This document shows, piece after piece, positions 37,110 through 45,560 of a stretch of 64,000 nucleotides of DNA. This DNA is from Achromobacter aegrifaciens (GTDB lineage Bacteria; Pseudomonadota; Gammaproteobacteria; Burkholderiales; Burkholderiaceae_B), in assembly GCF_902859735.1 (NCBI RefSeq), contig NZ_CADIJY010000013.1, positions 1 through 64,000 of the forward strand, read 5' to 3'. The position numbers were made by a program, and so were the translations under genes. The number at the start of each line of letters is the position of its first letter. Positions within the stretch are counted from its first letter, which is position 1. The notes under the pieces were generated by a model, which did not search any database, was not told the DNA's origin, and saw only the letters and a list, made by a program, of their open reading frames with translations.

Positions 37110-37629
37110 CGTTGAGCCTCTTTTGCAGGGATTTGGCATGCTCCAGGTGCGCGATGAACGCGGGCCGCACCTTGACCAGCAAGGCTTTCAACTCCGCGTT
37201 GTGGGCGCCCGGAATCAGGGTCGTGTCCAGCGCCTGGATCACCGCCTCGTGATAGGCCACTTCGTGGTCCACATAAGCCTTGTCGAACGCGGCGCCGTTC
37301 ATGCCCTTGAGCGCGGCAAGGTTCTTGTCGCCGCCCTGCCGCAGGCTGTCGCTGGTCGGGTTCGGTTCGGGGGTGACCTTCAGCTTCTGCACCAGTGCGT
37401 CGGCCGACTTGTTGACGGCGGCATGGTCGGTCACCATCAGCGTGGCGAACTCGCGGACATCCTTGTTGCCGGTCTTATCCTGCGCCAGCTTGCCGGCGTC
37501 GATGTCGACCTGGTTGGCCACCACCACGATCGCCGCGATCTGCGGATCCGTCGGCCCGTTGCCATGGGCAAATACCCCGCAGCTCACCAGGGCCAGCGCA
37601 TATAACCATCTTGCTTGAATCGCTTTCAT
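37102..37629 (-). CDS. DUF4142 periplasmic protein
   Basis: The 175-residue protein has a signal peptide (WLYALALVSCGVFA) and the helical, ferritin-like DUF4142 pattern: DPQIAAIVVVANQVDIDAGKLA, REFATLMVTDHAAVNKSADALV, and YVDHEVAYHEAVIQALDTTLIPGAHN with several His residues. The start at ATG 37629 gives a proper signal sequence. Function of the family is unknown; members are often found with stress sigma factors. It opens the three-gene run with the cupredoxin and the ECF sigma factor. Confidence 0.88.
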   Translation of the reverse strand: MKAIQARWLYALALVSCGVFAHGNGPTDPQIAAIVVVANQVDIDAGKLAQDKTGNKDVREFATLMVTDHAAVNKSADALVQKLKVTPEPNPTSDSLRQGGDKNLAALKGMNGAAFDKAYVDHEVAYHEAVIQALDTTLIPGAHNAELKALLVKVRPAFIAHLEHAKSLQKRLNGG

Positions 37630-37746
37630 CTCATCCCCCAAACCCTCGATGCAGGCGCGGCCGGAATGGCCAGGAATCTTGCCTGCTTATGGGGTTGGAT
37701 GTCGCGAAAACGCGCCGCGTTCCGGCGCAGAAAACATACGGGGAAA

Positions 37747-38208
37747 TCAGCCCACCGGCACCGCCATGCCGTACTTGGCGCGGTTCAGCACCACCAGCGT
37801 GGAAAAGCGCTTGACGTTGGGATTGCCCCAGAAATTGCGCTGGGCGAAGGCCTCGTATTCGGCCATGTCGCGCATGGTGATGGTCAGGACGAAGTCCACC
37901 TCGCCCGTCACCGACAGGCACTGCATGATTTCCGGCGCGGACTGCATGGCGCGCTTGAACTGGTCGAGCTTGTCGGCGCGTTCGCTCTCCAGCGTCACCA
38001 GCACGACCATCATGATGCCGCGGCCCACGGCGGCGGGATCGACCACGGAAACGTCACCCAGCACCACCTTGGATTCGCGCAGCCGCTTCATGCGGCGCAG
38101 GCAGGAAACCGGCGACAGGTTCACGCGCTGCGCGACTTCCTGGCTGGTGCGCTGGTTGTCTTCCTGCAGGCTTTGCAGGATCTGGAGGTCGAAATCGTCT
38201 AGTTCCAT
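37747..38208 (-). CDS. Lrp/AsnC-family transcriptional regulator
   Basis: The 153-residue protein begins MELDDFDLQILQSLQEDNQRTS (ATG 38208) with the Lrp helix-turn-helix (QEVAQRVNLSPVSCLRRMKRL) and ends with an AsnC/RAM ligand-binding domain (LSVTGEVDFVLTITMRDMAEYE). It is divergent from the LysE-family exporter at 38401 with about 190 bp between. Lrp-type regulators commonly control such amino acid exporters in response to an amino acid, so this exporter is the likely target. Confidence 0.93.
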   Translation of the reverse strand: MELDDFDLQILQSLQEDNQRTSQEVAQRVNLSPVSCLRRMKRLRESKVVLGDVSVVDPAAVGRGIMMVVLVTLESERADKLDQFKRAMQSAPEIMQCLSVTGEVDFVLTITMRDMAEYEAFAQRNFWGNPNVKRFSTLVVLNRAKYGMAVPVG

Positions 38209-38400
38209 AAGGGTCTCGGAACGGCTGGAAACGGGCTGGAAAGGGCTCGCCAACAGATTCTAAGCCCGGCCGCGCCGGAATCCGGCCCCATTTTGACGGG
38301 AAACTTCATTTCCGCGTCCCGCGATGCAGGAATTATTCAGCAGGCTTGCTTACACTGAGAGCCCTCTGCCCGCGCCGCGGGTACGTCCGCCCCTCGTATC

Positions 38401-39045
38401 ATGCCGTCACTCCAGCTTTTCCTGCTGTTCCTCGCCGCCGACGCGGCGCTCAAGCTCACGCCCGGCCCCGACATGGCGCTGACCCTGTCCCGAGGCATGA
38501 CGCAGGGCTTCCGGCCCGCCTTCCACAGTGTCCTGGGCAACGTCGCCGCCGGATTCATCCAGGTGCCGGCGGTGGTGCTGGGCCTGGCCTCGGTGCTGCA
38601 GGCGTTTCCGTCGCTGTTCATGGGCATCAAGGCAGCTGGCGGCCTGTACCTGGGCTACCTGGGCATCAAGGCCATCGTCCGCTGCGCGCGCTCGGCCGAC
38701 GTATCGCTGGCCGCACGCCCCGGGGATGCGCGCGACGCCTTCTGGCAAGGATTCACGACCAATCTGCTGAACCCCAAGGTGTTGCTGTTCATGATCGCCT
38801 TCCTGCCGCAGTTCACCACGCCGGACAACGGGCCGGTCTGGGTGCAGATGCTGGTGCTGGGCGTGACGATGAAAGTGTTGAGCCTGCCCTACGGCAGTTT
38901 CTTTGCCTACGGCGCCTCGCGCATCCGCGGCTGGGTGGGGCGCAATCCCTGGTTCCTGCGCATGCAGCAAGGCCTGCTTGGCGCCGTCATGCTTGGGCTG
39001 GCGCTGTATGTGCTTTACTCCACCGCCGCACACCTGACGCCCTGA
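38401..39045 (+). CDS. LysE/RhtB-family amino acid exporter
   Basis: The 214-residue membrane protein has about six hydrophobic spans and the family motif LTPGPDMALTLSRGMTQGFRPAF near the N terminus, followed by GGLYLGYLGIKAI and TTNLLNPKVLLFMIAFLPQF. These are diagnostic of the LysE superfamily. It is divergent from the Lrp-type gene and is followed by a second exporter of another family, both on the plus strand. Confidence 0.93.
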   Translation: MPSLQLFLLFLAADAALKLTPGPDMALTLSRGMTQGFRPAFHSVLGNVAAGFIQVPAVVLGLASVLQAFPSLFMGIKAAGGLYLGYLGIKAIVRCARSADVSLAARPGDARDAFWQGFTTNLLNPKVLLFMIAFLPQFTTPDNGPVWVQMLVLGVTMKVLSLPYGSFFAYGASRIRGWVGRNPWFLRMQQGLLGAVMLGLALYVLYSTAAHLTP

Positions 39046-39088
39046 ACCTGCCGCCGTTCCCTACGCATTCCGCTTTTCCGCCATCGCC

Positions 39089-39994
39089 ATGACCGCCGCA
39101 ACCCTGAATACCGGACGCAACGCGTCGTCCTCCACCCTGCTCCCCATCCTGTCGTTGATCGGCGCGATGGCCTCGCTATGCGTCGGCACCTCGTTCGCCA
39201 AGTCCCTCTTCCCGATGGTCGGCGCGCAGGGCACGACTGCCTACCGCATCGCCATCGGCGCGCTGATCCTGGTGGCGATCTGGCGCCCGTGGCGCTTTCC
39301 GCTGACGCGCCAGGCGGCGGCCAAGATCGCGCTGTATGGCGTGACGCTGGCCTGCATGAACCTGCTGTTCTACATGGCCTTGCGCACGCTGCCTCTGGGC
39401 GTGGCCATTGCCATCGAATTCATCGGCCCGTTGACCCTGGCGGTGGCGCTGTCGCGCCGCGCCATCGACTTCGTCTGGATCGGCTGCGCCATCGCCGGCC
39501 TGGTGCTGCTGATTCCCACGGGGCAATCGGTGCATGACCTGGATCCGGTCGGCATCGCCTTTGCGCTGGGTGCGGCGGTGTGCTGGGCGCTCTACATCAT
39601 CTTCGGCAAGATGGCCGGCAACGTGCATGGCGGACAGGCCACGTCGCTTGGGCTGACCGCGGCGACGCTGGTGGCGCTGCCCATAGGTGCAGCGCATGCC
39701 GGCGCCGCCCTGCTGGATCCGACCCTGATCCTGGCCGGCATCGCGGTGGGCGTGCTATCCAGCGCCTTGCCCTATTCGCTGGAAATGGTGGCGTTGCGGC
39801 GCCTGCCGCAAAAGACCTTCGGCGTGCTGCTCAGTATGGAGCCCGCCATGGGCGCGCTGGCCGGCGTGATCGTACTGAACGAGCAGCTGTCGCAAACGCA
39901 ATGGCTGGCCATCTGCGGGATCATCGTCGCTTCCGCGGGCTGCGCGGCGACCGCCCGCCGGCAAAACACCGCCCCCACGCCCGCGCCGGACTGA
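39089..39994 (+). CDS. EamA/DMT-family exporter, RhtA-like
   Basis: The 301-residue protein has ten predicted membrane spans in two EamA repeats. It carries GTSFAKSLFPMVGAQGTTAYRIAIGA, MNLLFYMALRTLPLGVAIAIEFIGPL and the second-repeat SALPYSLEMVALRRLPQKTFGVLLSMEPAMGAL, matching RhtA (threonine/homoserine exporter). The start ATG 39089 lies 43 bp after the LysE-type gene. Its own substrate cannot be read from the sequence. Confidence 0.92.
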   Translation: MTAATLNTGRNASSSTLLPILSLIGAMASLCVGTSFAKSLFPMVGAQGTTAYRIAIGALILVAIWRPWRFPLTRQAAAKIALYGVTLACMNLLFYMALRTLPLGVAIAIEFIGPLTLAVALSRRAIDFVWIGCAIAGLVLLIPTGQSVHDLDPVGIAFALGAAVCWALYIIFGKMAGNVHGGQATSLGLTAATLVALPIGAAHAGAALLDPTLILAGIAVGVLSSALPYSLEMVALRRLPQKTFGVLLSMEPAMGALAGVIVLNEQLSQTQWLAICGIIVASAGCAATARRQNTAPTPAPD

Positions 39995-40025
39995 GCGCGG
40001 ACGCGCGCCGCCGCCCGAGGCCGCT

Positions 40026-40601
40026 TCAGCCGAATCCGATCTCGCGTCGGGGCGGCGCCAGCGGATCGAAGTCTTCCCAGTGGTTATTGCGCCAGCGGCC
40101 GTTGGCGTGTTCCACGTCCGCGCCGCCGGCATCGCGCAGGATGCGGCACGCCAGCATTTCGCGCTGCGGCCGCGTGCGCACGGCAACCATCACGCCGGCC
40201 TGCCGGATCTCGGCATGGGAATCAGGATTGAAGTGGCCATGCTGGGTGCTGCCGTGGCCCGTCACCCAAAGCGCGCCGAAGAGCGATCCCAGATAGGCGC
40301 CGACCCCGGCCGCGGCCAGGATCAGTGGCGTGGAATCGCTGATCTCGGACATCACGAACCCGCCAAACACCGCGAAACCTGCGCCCACCCCGCCCGCCCC
40401 CAGAAAAGCGCCGATATCGGCGCGTCCCGAGTCCGGGTCGGAACGGCGGTCGCCGCCCAAGGGGTAGCGGCCGTGCTCGCCGGCCGGATTGACGTAGAAG
40501 GTATTGATGTCCCAGTCGGGAAAACCGCTGGCGGACAGGCGCTCGGCCGCGGCGTTCGCCGCTTCGAAACCCTCGAACCGGGCTGCTACGATCAGAGACA
40601 T
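40026..40601 (-). CDS. Glycine-rich membrane protein of unknown function
   Basis: The 191-residue protein begins MSLIVAARFEGFEAANAAAERL, a segment that looks like an alpha/beta signal-transduction fold (as in proteins with the general-stress ferredoxin-like N terminus). It has two glycine-zipper-like membrane stretches in the middle (GAFLGAGGVGAGFAVFGGFV and LAAAGVGAYLGSLFGALWVTG) and ends in a soluble part (AVRTRPQREMLACRILRDAGG). I do not recognise a named function. It converges with the EamA exporter and is monocistronic. Confidence 0.78.
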   Translation of the reverse strand: MSLIVAARFEGFEAANAAAERLSASGFPDWDINTFYVNPAGEHGRYPLGGDRRSDPDSGRADIGAFLGAGGVGAGFAVFGGFVMSEISDSTPLILAAAGVGAYLGSLFGALWVTGHGSTQHGHFNPDSHAEIRQAGVMVAVRTRPQREMLACRILRDAGGADVEHANGRWRNNHWEDFDPLAPPRREIGFG

Positions 40602-40713
40602 GATGTGCTCCTTGCCCGGGCTGCCGGGCAGGATATACGTGTCTTTATCGTACGCCCGCGGCGCGGGCGCGAACGCGCCGGTTACACCTTGCGGCGGCTG
40701 TTACCGTCCGCCG

Positions 40714-41694
40714 TCAGTTGGCGGAAATGTTCTTGCTCCGGATCACCGCGCCCCAACGCTCGTATTCCTTGCGCGCATAGTCCGCGAAGGCCTGCGGCGT
40801 GCTGCCCGTGGGCTCCATGCCCTGCAGCTTCAATTGCTCGGCCACCTCTGGCGAACGCAAGGCCTGCTCGATGGCCCGGCTGAGTTTCTCCACCACCGGG
40901 GCCGGCGTGCCCGCGGGCGCCACCACGCCCTGCCAGGCAGCAGCCTCGAATGCCGGGCCGCCCGCCTCGGCGAAGGTCGGCACCTGGGGCAATTGCCCGG
41001 AGCGCTGCGCGGCCGGCACCGCGATGGCGCGCAGCTTGCCCGCCTGGATCAGCGGGCGGGCGGCGGCCAGATCGGCCATCATCATCGGCACCACGCCGGA
41101 CGCCACGTCCTGCAGGGCGGGCGGCGTGCCCTTGTAGGGAATGGCCGTGGCGCGGCCCTGGACGGTATCCAGGAACAGCTCCATGGCCAGGTGATGGGGG
41201 CTGCCCACGCCCAGGGACGCATAGCTGCCCGGTTTGTCGCGCTTGAGGTATGCCTTCACGTCGGCCAGCGTATGCATCTGGGTGTCGGGCGACACCACCA
41301 GCACGATGGGCAGCGACACGAGCGTGGAAACGGGGGTCAGGTCCTTCCCTGGATCGTAGGGCAGCTTCTGATACAGCCAGGGGTTCAGCGCCAGGGTGCT
41401 CATCCCCGCCGTCAGCAGGGTGTAGCCGTCAGGCGCGGCGCGGGCGGTTTCCTGGGCGGCGACGATGGTGGCCGCGCCCGGACGGTTTTCCACCACCACC
41501 GGCTGGCCCAGCGCGTCGCCCACGTGCTTGGCGACGATGCGGGTGGCGATGTCGCTACCCCCGCCCGCGCTGAACGGCACCAGCCAGCGGATCGGATGAT
41601 CGGGAAACCCGGCCGCCGCAGCCTGGCCCGGGACGATTGCAGCCCCTGCCAGCGCCGCCGCCAGCAAGGCGCGATGCAGTATGCCTTTGAACAT
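40714..41694 (-). CDS. Bug-family tripartite tricarboxylate solute receptor
   Basis: The 326-residue periplasmic binding protein has a signal peptide (LHRALLAAALAGAAIVPGQAAAA) and the family pattern FPDHPIRWLVPFSAGGGSDIATRIVAKHV, VVENRPGAATIVAAQETARAAPDGYTLL and YDPGKDLTPVS. Bug proteins capture carboxylic acids and amides for TctAB-type or other transporters. No membrane partner is nearby, which is common in Bordetella and Achromobacter. The upstream region (41710-41750) is AT-rich and likely holds its promoter. Confidence 0.93.
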   Translation of the reverse strand: MFKGILHRALLAAALAGAAIVPGQAAAAGFPDHPIRWLVPFSAGGGSDIATRIVAKHVGDALGQPVVVENRPGAATIVAAQETARAAPDGYTLLTAGMSTLALNPWLYQKLPYDPGKDLTPVSTLVSLPIVLVVSPDTQMHTLADVKAYLKRDKPGSYASLGVGSPHHLAMELFLDTVQGRATAIPYKGTPPALQDVASGVVPMMMADLAAARPLIQAGKLRAIAVPAAQRSGQLPQVPTFAEAGGPAFEAAAWQGVVAPAGTPAPVVEKLSRAIEQALRSPEVAEQLKLQGMEPTGSTPQAFADYARKEYERWGAVIRSKNISAN

Positions 41695-41806
41695 GTGCGC
41701 TCTCCTCGCCTGCCTATTTATTTAACATATTAATGATTTATTATCGGACGCAGGACGCTGGCGCACATCACAGGAAAAACCCGCAGTCCAAGCATCAGGA
41801 CCGGCG

Positions 41807-42592
41807 TCAGGTGCGCGCGGCGGCAAGCCAGCGCAAGCCGGCCGACGTGCCGGCGGCCGGCCGGTACTCGCAGCCTATCCAGCCGCCGTATTCCAGTTCG
41901 CGCAGCACATTGAACACCCAGCCATAGTCCAGTTCGCCACGGTCAGGCTCCTGCCGCAGCGGCACGCCGGCGATCTGCAGATGGCCGACCCGCCCCGTGG
42001 GCAGGTATTCGCGCAGCTTCATGGTGAGGTCGCCCTCGACGATCTGGCAGTGGTAGAGATCCATCTGCACTTTCAGGTTGGACGCATTGACCGCCTGCAC
42101 CACGGCATGCGCCTCGTCCTGGCGGTTCAGGAAATAGCCGGGTATGTCGCGGGTGTTGATGGGTTCGATCAACACGGTGACGCCCGCCGAACGCGCCTGG
42201 CGCGCGGCCCAGTCCAGGTTCTCGCGATAGCAATCCAGCATGGCCTCGCGCGATGCGCCGGGTTGGACCAGGCCCGCCATCACATGGAGATTCGGGCAGG
42301 CCAGCGCGGTAGCGTAGGACAGCGCCTGTTCGATGCCCGCCTGGAATTCCGCCTGCCGTCCCGGTTGCGCGGCCAGTCCGCGATCGCCGCGGGCGGCCAC
42401 GCCGGGCGGCGCGTTGAAGAGCACCTGCGTCACGCCGGCTGCGTCCATGCGTTCGCGCACGAAGGCGGCCGGAGCCTCGTAGGGAAACATGCATTCCACG
42501 CCGGCGTACCCGTCCGCCGCAGCGGCCGCGTAGCGGTCCAGGAACGCGTGTTCCGTGTACATCATCGAAAGATTGGCGGCGAACTTCAACAT
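41807..42592 (-). CDS. hyi: Hydroxypyruvate isomerase-like TIM-barrel protein
   Basis: The 261-residue protein starts at [21 protein letters not shown] (ATG 42592) and shows [10 protein letters not shown], the metal-site region [51 protein letters not shown] and GCEYRP. This is the Hyi/xylose-isomerase-like barrel that interconverts hydroxypyruvate and tartronate semialdehyde. It is the last gene of a long minus-strand run, 70 bp after the HMG-CoA lyase gene; whether it shares the transcript or the pathway is unclear. Confidence 0.85.
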   Translation of the reverse strand: MLKFAANLSMMYTEHAFLDRYAAAAADGYAGVECMFPYEAPAAFVRERMDAAGVTQVLFNAPPGVAARGDRGLAAQPGRQAEFQAGIEQALSYATALACPNLHVMAGLVQPGASREAMLDCYRENLDWAARQARSAGVTVLIEPINTRDIPGYFLNRQDEAHAVVQAVNASNLKVQMDLYHCQIVEGDLTMKLREYLPTGRVGHLQIAGVPLRQEPDRGELDYGWVFNVLRELEYGGWIGCEYRPAAGTSAGLRWLAAART

Positions 42593-42662
42593 GGCGGAGG
42601 CTCCGGACCGGGCGGCATGCATGGAAATTAGCACAACCGCCCGCCCCGCCATCGCCGCAGCG

Positions 42663-43616
42663 CTAGGCGCCGAAGTCGGGCGCCGGGTGCAGGGTCAGCC
42701 GCGGTCCCGCCTTGAGCAGCTGGCTGGGGATGTCGTGCCCCACCAGCGCGGGCAAGGTCGCCGATACGCCAAGTATGGCGTCCAGGTCCACGCCGGTGTC
42801 GTAGCCCATCAGTTCCAGCATGTGCACCAGTTCCTCGGTGCAGACGTTGCCGCTGGCCCCCGGCGCGTACGGGCAGCCGCCCAATCCGCCCAGCGATGCG
42901 TCGAAGCGGTCGATGCCGGCCTCGATGGCCATCAGCGTATTGGCCAGCGCCATGCCGCGCGTATTGTGGAAGTGCATGGTGGTGGTCAGTCCCGGGAACA
43001 GCTTGCGGACCTCGCGCCCGATTTTGCCGACCTGCGTGGGATAGGCCATGCCGGTGGTGTCGCATAGCGTCACCCCGTCCACCCCCAGCGCCGCGAAGCG
43101 TCCCACCAGTTCGAACACCTCGAAAGCATTGATGTCGCCTTCCATCGGGCAGCCGAACACGGTGGACAGCGACACGTTGATGGCGACGCGGCTGCCGCGC
43201 ACCGCATTGACCACATCGCTCAATTGCTCGAACGACTGCTCCCGCGTCATGCGCAGGTTGGCGCGGTTATGGGTCTCGCTGACCGACATCACCAGGTTGA
43301 CCTCGTCCACCTTGCACTCCAGCGCCCGCTGCGCACCGCGCACATTGGGCACCAGCACGGTGTAGACGACGTCCGGATTGCGCTCGATCTCGTGCATCAC
43401 GATCTCGGCGTCGCGCAAGGCGGGAATGGCCTTGGGCGAGGTAAAGGACGTGGCCTCGATCTTGGCGAATCCGCTGGCGGACAGCCGGTTGATGAAGGCA
43501 ATCTTGTCCTGGGTTTCGATGAACTGCTTTTCGTTCTGGAAGCCGTCGCGCGGCGCGACTTCCTGGATGTACAGCCGCGGGCGGCTGGCAGTGGTTCCGG
43601 GGTTGGTCACATTCAT
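42663..43616 (-). CDS. Hydroxymethylglutaryl-CoA lyase
   Basis: The enzyme cleaves HMG-CoA to acetyl-CoA and acetoacetate. The 317-residue TIM-barrel protein has the HMGL/DRE family motif [13 protein letters not shown] near residue 22, [10 protein letters not shown], the metal-binding [14 protein letters not shown] near residue 216, and the active-site loop [20 protein letters not shown] with the catalytic cysteine near residue 248. It lies 11 bp after a family III CoA-transferase, which would provide its CoA ester. HMG-CoA is the best-fitting substrate, but related 3-hydroxy-3-methyl acyl-CoAs are possible. Confidence 0.9.
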   Translation of the reverse strand: MNVTNPGTTASRPRLYIQEVAPRDGFQNEKQFIETQDKIAFINRLSASGFAKIEATSFTSPKAIPALRDAEIVMHEIERNPDVVYTVLVPNVRGAQRALECKVDEVNLVMSVSETHNRANLRMTREQSFEQLSDVVNAVRGSRVAINVSLSTVFGCPMEGDINAFEVFELVGRFAALGVDGVTLCDTTGMAYPTQVGKIGREVRKLFPGLTTTMHFHNTRGMALANTLMAIEAGIDRFDASLGGLGGCPYAPGASGNVCTEELVHMLELMGYDTGVDLDAILGVSATLPALVGHDIPSQLLKAGPRLTLHPAPDFGA

Positions 43617-43627
43617 GGCTGCCTTCC

Positions 43628-44818
43628 TCAGATGATGCCGCGCGCGCGCCAGTCCTGGCGCTGCGCCTCGCCTATGCCCAGCCCGGCCAGCACCTGGTCG
43701 GTGTCCTGGCCCAGGGCGGGCGCCGGGCTGCGCACTTCGCCCGGAGTTTCCGACAGCTTGGGCACGATGCCCGGCACCTGCACGGGCGTGCCGTCAGGCA
43801 GCGTGCCGTCCAGGATCATGCCGCGCGCCTGGTAGTGCGGGTCGGCCGCGATATCGGCCACGTCATAGATCTTGCCCGCGGGAATCTGGCCGTCATTCAA
43901 GCGCTCCAGCACCAGGTCCAGCGGATGCTGGCCGGTCCATTGCGAAATCGCGTCGTCAAGCATGACCACGTGCTTCACGCGCCCGGCGTTGTTCGCCAGT
44001 TCCGGCGCATCGGCCAGATCGGGCCGGCCGATCACGCCCATCAGGCGCTTGAAGATGCTGTCGCCATTGCCGGCGATCAGCACGTACTTGTTGTCCTGGC
44101 AGCGGTAGGCGTTGCTGGGCGCGATGCCCGGCAGGCTGCTGCCGGCCGGCTGGCGGATCTCGCCGAACACCGAATACTCGGGCAGCAGGCTCTCCATCAT
44201 GTTGAAGACGGATTCATACAGCGCCACATCGATCATCTGACCCGTGCCATTCTGGTCGCGCGCGCGCAGCGCCAGCAGGATGCCGATGACGCCGTGCAAC
44301 GCCGACAGCGAATCGCCGATGGACACGCCCACGCGCACCGGCGTGCGGTCAGGCTCGCCGCTGAGGTGGCGCAGGCCGCCCATGGCCTCGCCGATGGCGC
44401 CGAACCCGGGCAGATCGCGGTACGGACCCGTCTGGCCGTAGCCGGACACGCGCAGCATCACCAGCCGCGGGTTGATGGCGCGCAGTTCTTCCCAGCCCAG
44501 GCCCCAGCCTTCCATGGTGCCGGGCTTGAAGTTCTCGACCACCACGTCGATGTCCTTGACCAGGGACCGGATCAGGTCCTGCGCCTCGGGCTTGCGCAGG
44601 TCCAGGCTGACCGACTTCTTGTTGCGCGACTGCACTTGCCACCAGACGGAAGTGCCGTCGTGGATCAGGCGCCAGTTGCGTAGCGGATCGCCCTTGCCGG
44701 GCGGTTCGATCTTGATGACCTCGGCGCCGAATTCGCCCAGCATCTTGGCGGCGAACGGTCCGGCGATCAGCTGGCCCAACTCCAGCACTCGGATCCCGCT
44801 CAATGGTTTGGATGACAT
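43628..44818 (-). CDS. Family III (CaiB/BaiF) CoA-transferase
   Basis: The 396-residue enzyme moves CoA from a donor such as succinyl-CoA onto a carboxylic acid. Seen: VLELGQLIAGPFAAKMLGEFGAEVIKIEPP at the N terminus, VVVENFKPGTMEGWGLG, SGYGQTGPYRDLPGFGA, and the catalytic aspartate at residue 169 in VGVSIGDSLSALHGV, the same number as in formyl-CoA transferase. The human relative SUGCT activates glutarate and also HMG, which suits the HMG-CoA lyase gene 11 bp downstream. The preceding gene is livF (10 bp gap). Confidence 0.92.
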   Translation of the reverse strand: MSSKPLSGIRVLELGQLIAGPFAAKMLGEFGAEVIKIEPPGKGDPLRNWRLIHDGTSVWWQVQSRNKKSVSLDLRKPEAQDLIRSLVKDIDVVVENFKPGTMEGWGLGWEELRAINPRLVMLRVSGYGQTGPYRDLPGFGAIGEAMGGLRHLSGEPDRTPVRVGVSIGDSLSALHGVIGILLALRARDQNGTGQMIDVALYESVFNMMESLLPEYSVFGEIRQPAGSSLPGIAPSNAYRCQDNKYVLIAGNGDSIFKRLMGVIGRPDLADAPELANNAGRVKHVVMLDDAISQWTGQHPLDLVLERLNDGQIPAGKIYDVADIAADPHYQARGMILDGTLPDGTPVQVPGIVPKLSETPGEVRSPAPALGQDTDQVLAGLGIGEAQRQDWRARGII

Positions 44819-44828
44819 GATTGCCTCG

Positions 44829-45551
44829 TCAGCTCTTGTGTTTGCCCAGATAGGCCTCGCGCACGCGCTCGCTGGCCAACAACTCCTGGCCCGTGCCCTC
44901 CATCACGATGGAGCCCACTTCCAGGACATATGCGCGGTCGGAGATCGCCAACGCCTGGTTGGCCATCTGTTCGACCAGCAGGATCGTCATGCCGCGCTCT
45001 TTCAGCGACTTGATGATCTTGAAGATCTCGGCCACGATCAGCGGCGCCAGTCCGAGCGAGGGCTCGTCCAGCATCAGGATGCGCGGCTTGCTCATCAAGG
45101 CGCGGCAGATGGCCAGCATCTGCTGCTCGCCGCCAGAAAGCGTGCCCGCGTATTGCGCGCGGCGCTCCTTCAGGCGCGGGAACATCGCAAAGCACTGCTC
45201 GATCTCCGCAGCCAGTTCAGCGGGCGATTCCTTGCGCAGGAACGCACCCAGCATCAGGTTGTCGTAGACGGTCTGGTCGGGGAACACCTGGCGCCCTTCC
45301 GGCACGTGGGCGATACCCAGCCCCACCCGCTTGTGCGCGCTGATCCCGCCCAGATCCTGCCCGGCGAACGCGATGTCGCCAGTGGATTTTTCGATGCCCG
45401 ACAGCGCGCGCATCATGGTGCTCTTGCCCGCGCCGTTGCCACCGATGATGGTCACGATCTCGTTCGTGTCCACATGCAGCGACACCTGCTTCAGGGCATT
45501 GACGGCGCCATAGCTGACCGCCAGGTTCTTGATGTCCAGTAAACGGCTCAT
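44829..45551 (-). CDS. livF: Branched-chain-type ABC importer ATPase LivF
   Basis: The 240-residue ATPase has Walker A GGNGAGKST near residue 38, signature LSGGEQQMLAICRAL, Walker B ILMLDEPSLGLAP and the LivF-typical start LLDIKNLAVSYGAVNAL. It would pair with the LivG domain of the fused protein encoded 9 bp upstream. The downstream neighbours are catabolic enzymes rather than amino acid genes, so the importer probably carries the operon's substrate. Confidence 0.93.
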   Translation of the reverse strand: MSRLLDIKNLAVSYGAVNALKQVSLHVDTNEIVTIIGGNGAGKSTMMRALSGIEKSTGDIAFAGQDLGGISAHKRVGLGIAHVPEGRQVFPDQTVYDNLMLGAFLRKESPAELAAEIEQCFAMFPRLKERRAQYAGTLSGGEQQMLAICRALMSKPRILMLDEPSLGLAPLIVAEIFKIIKSLKERGMTILLVEQMANQALAISDRAYVLEVGSIVMEGTGQELLASERVREAYLGKHKS

Positions 45552-45560
45552 TGCGGTCTC

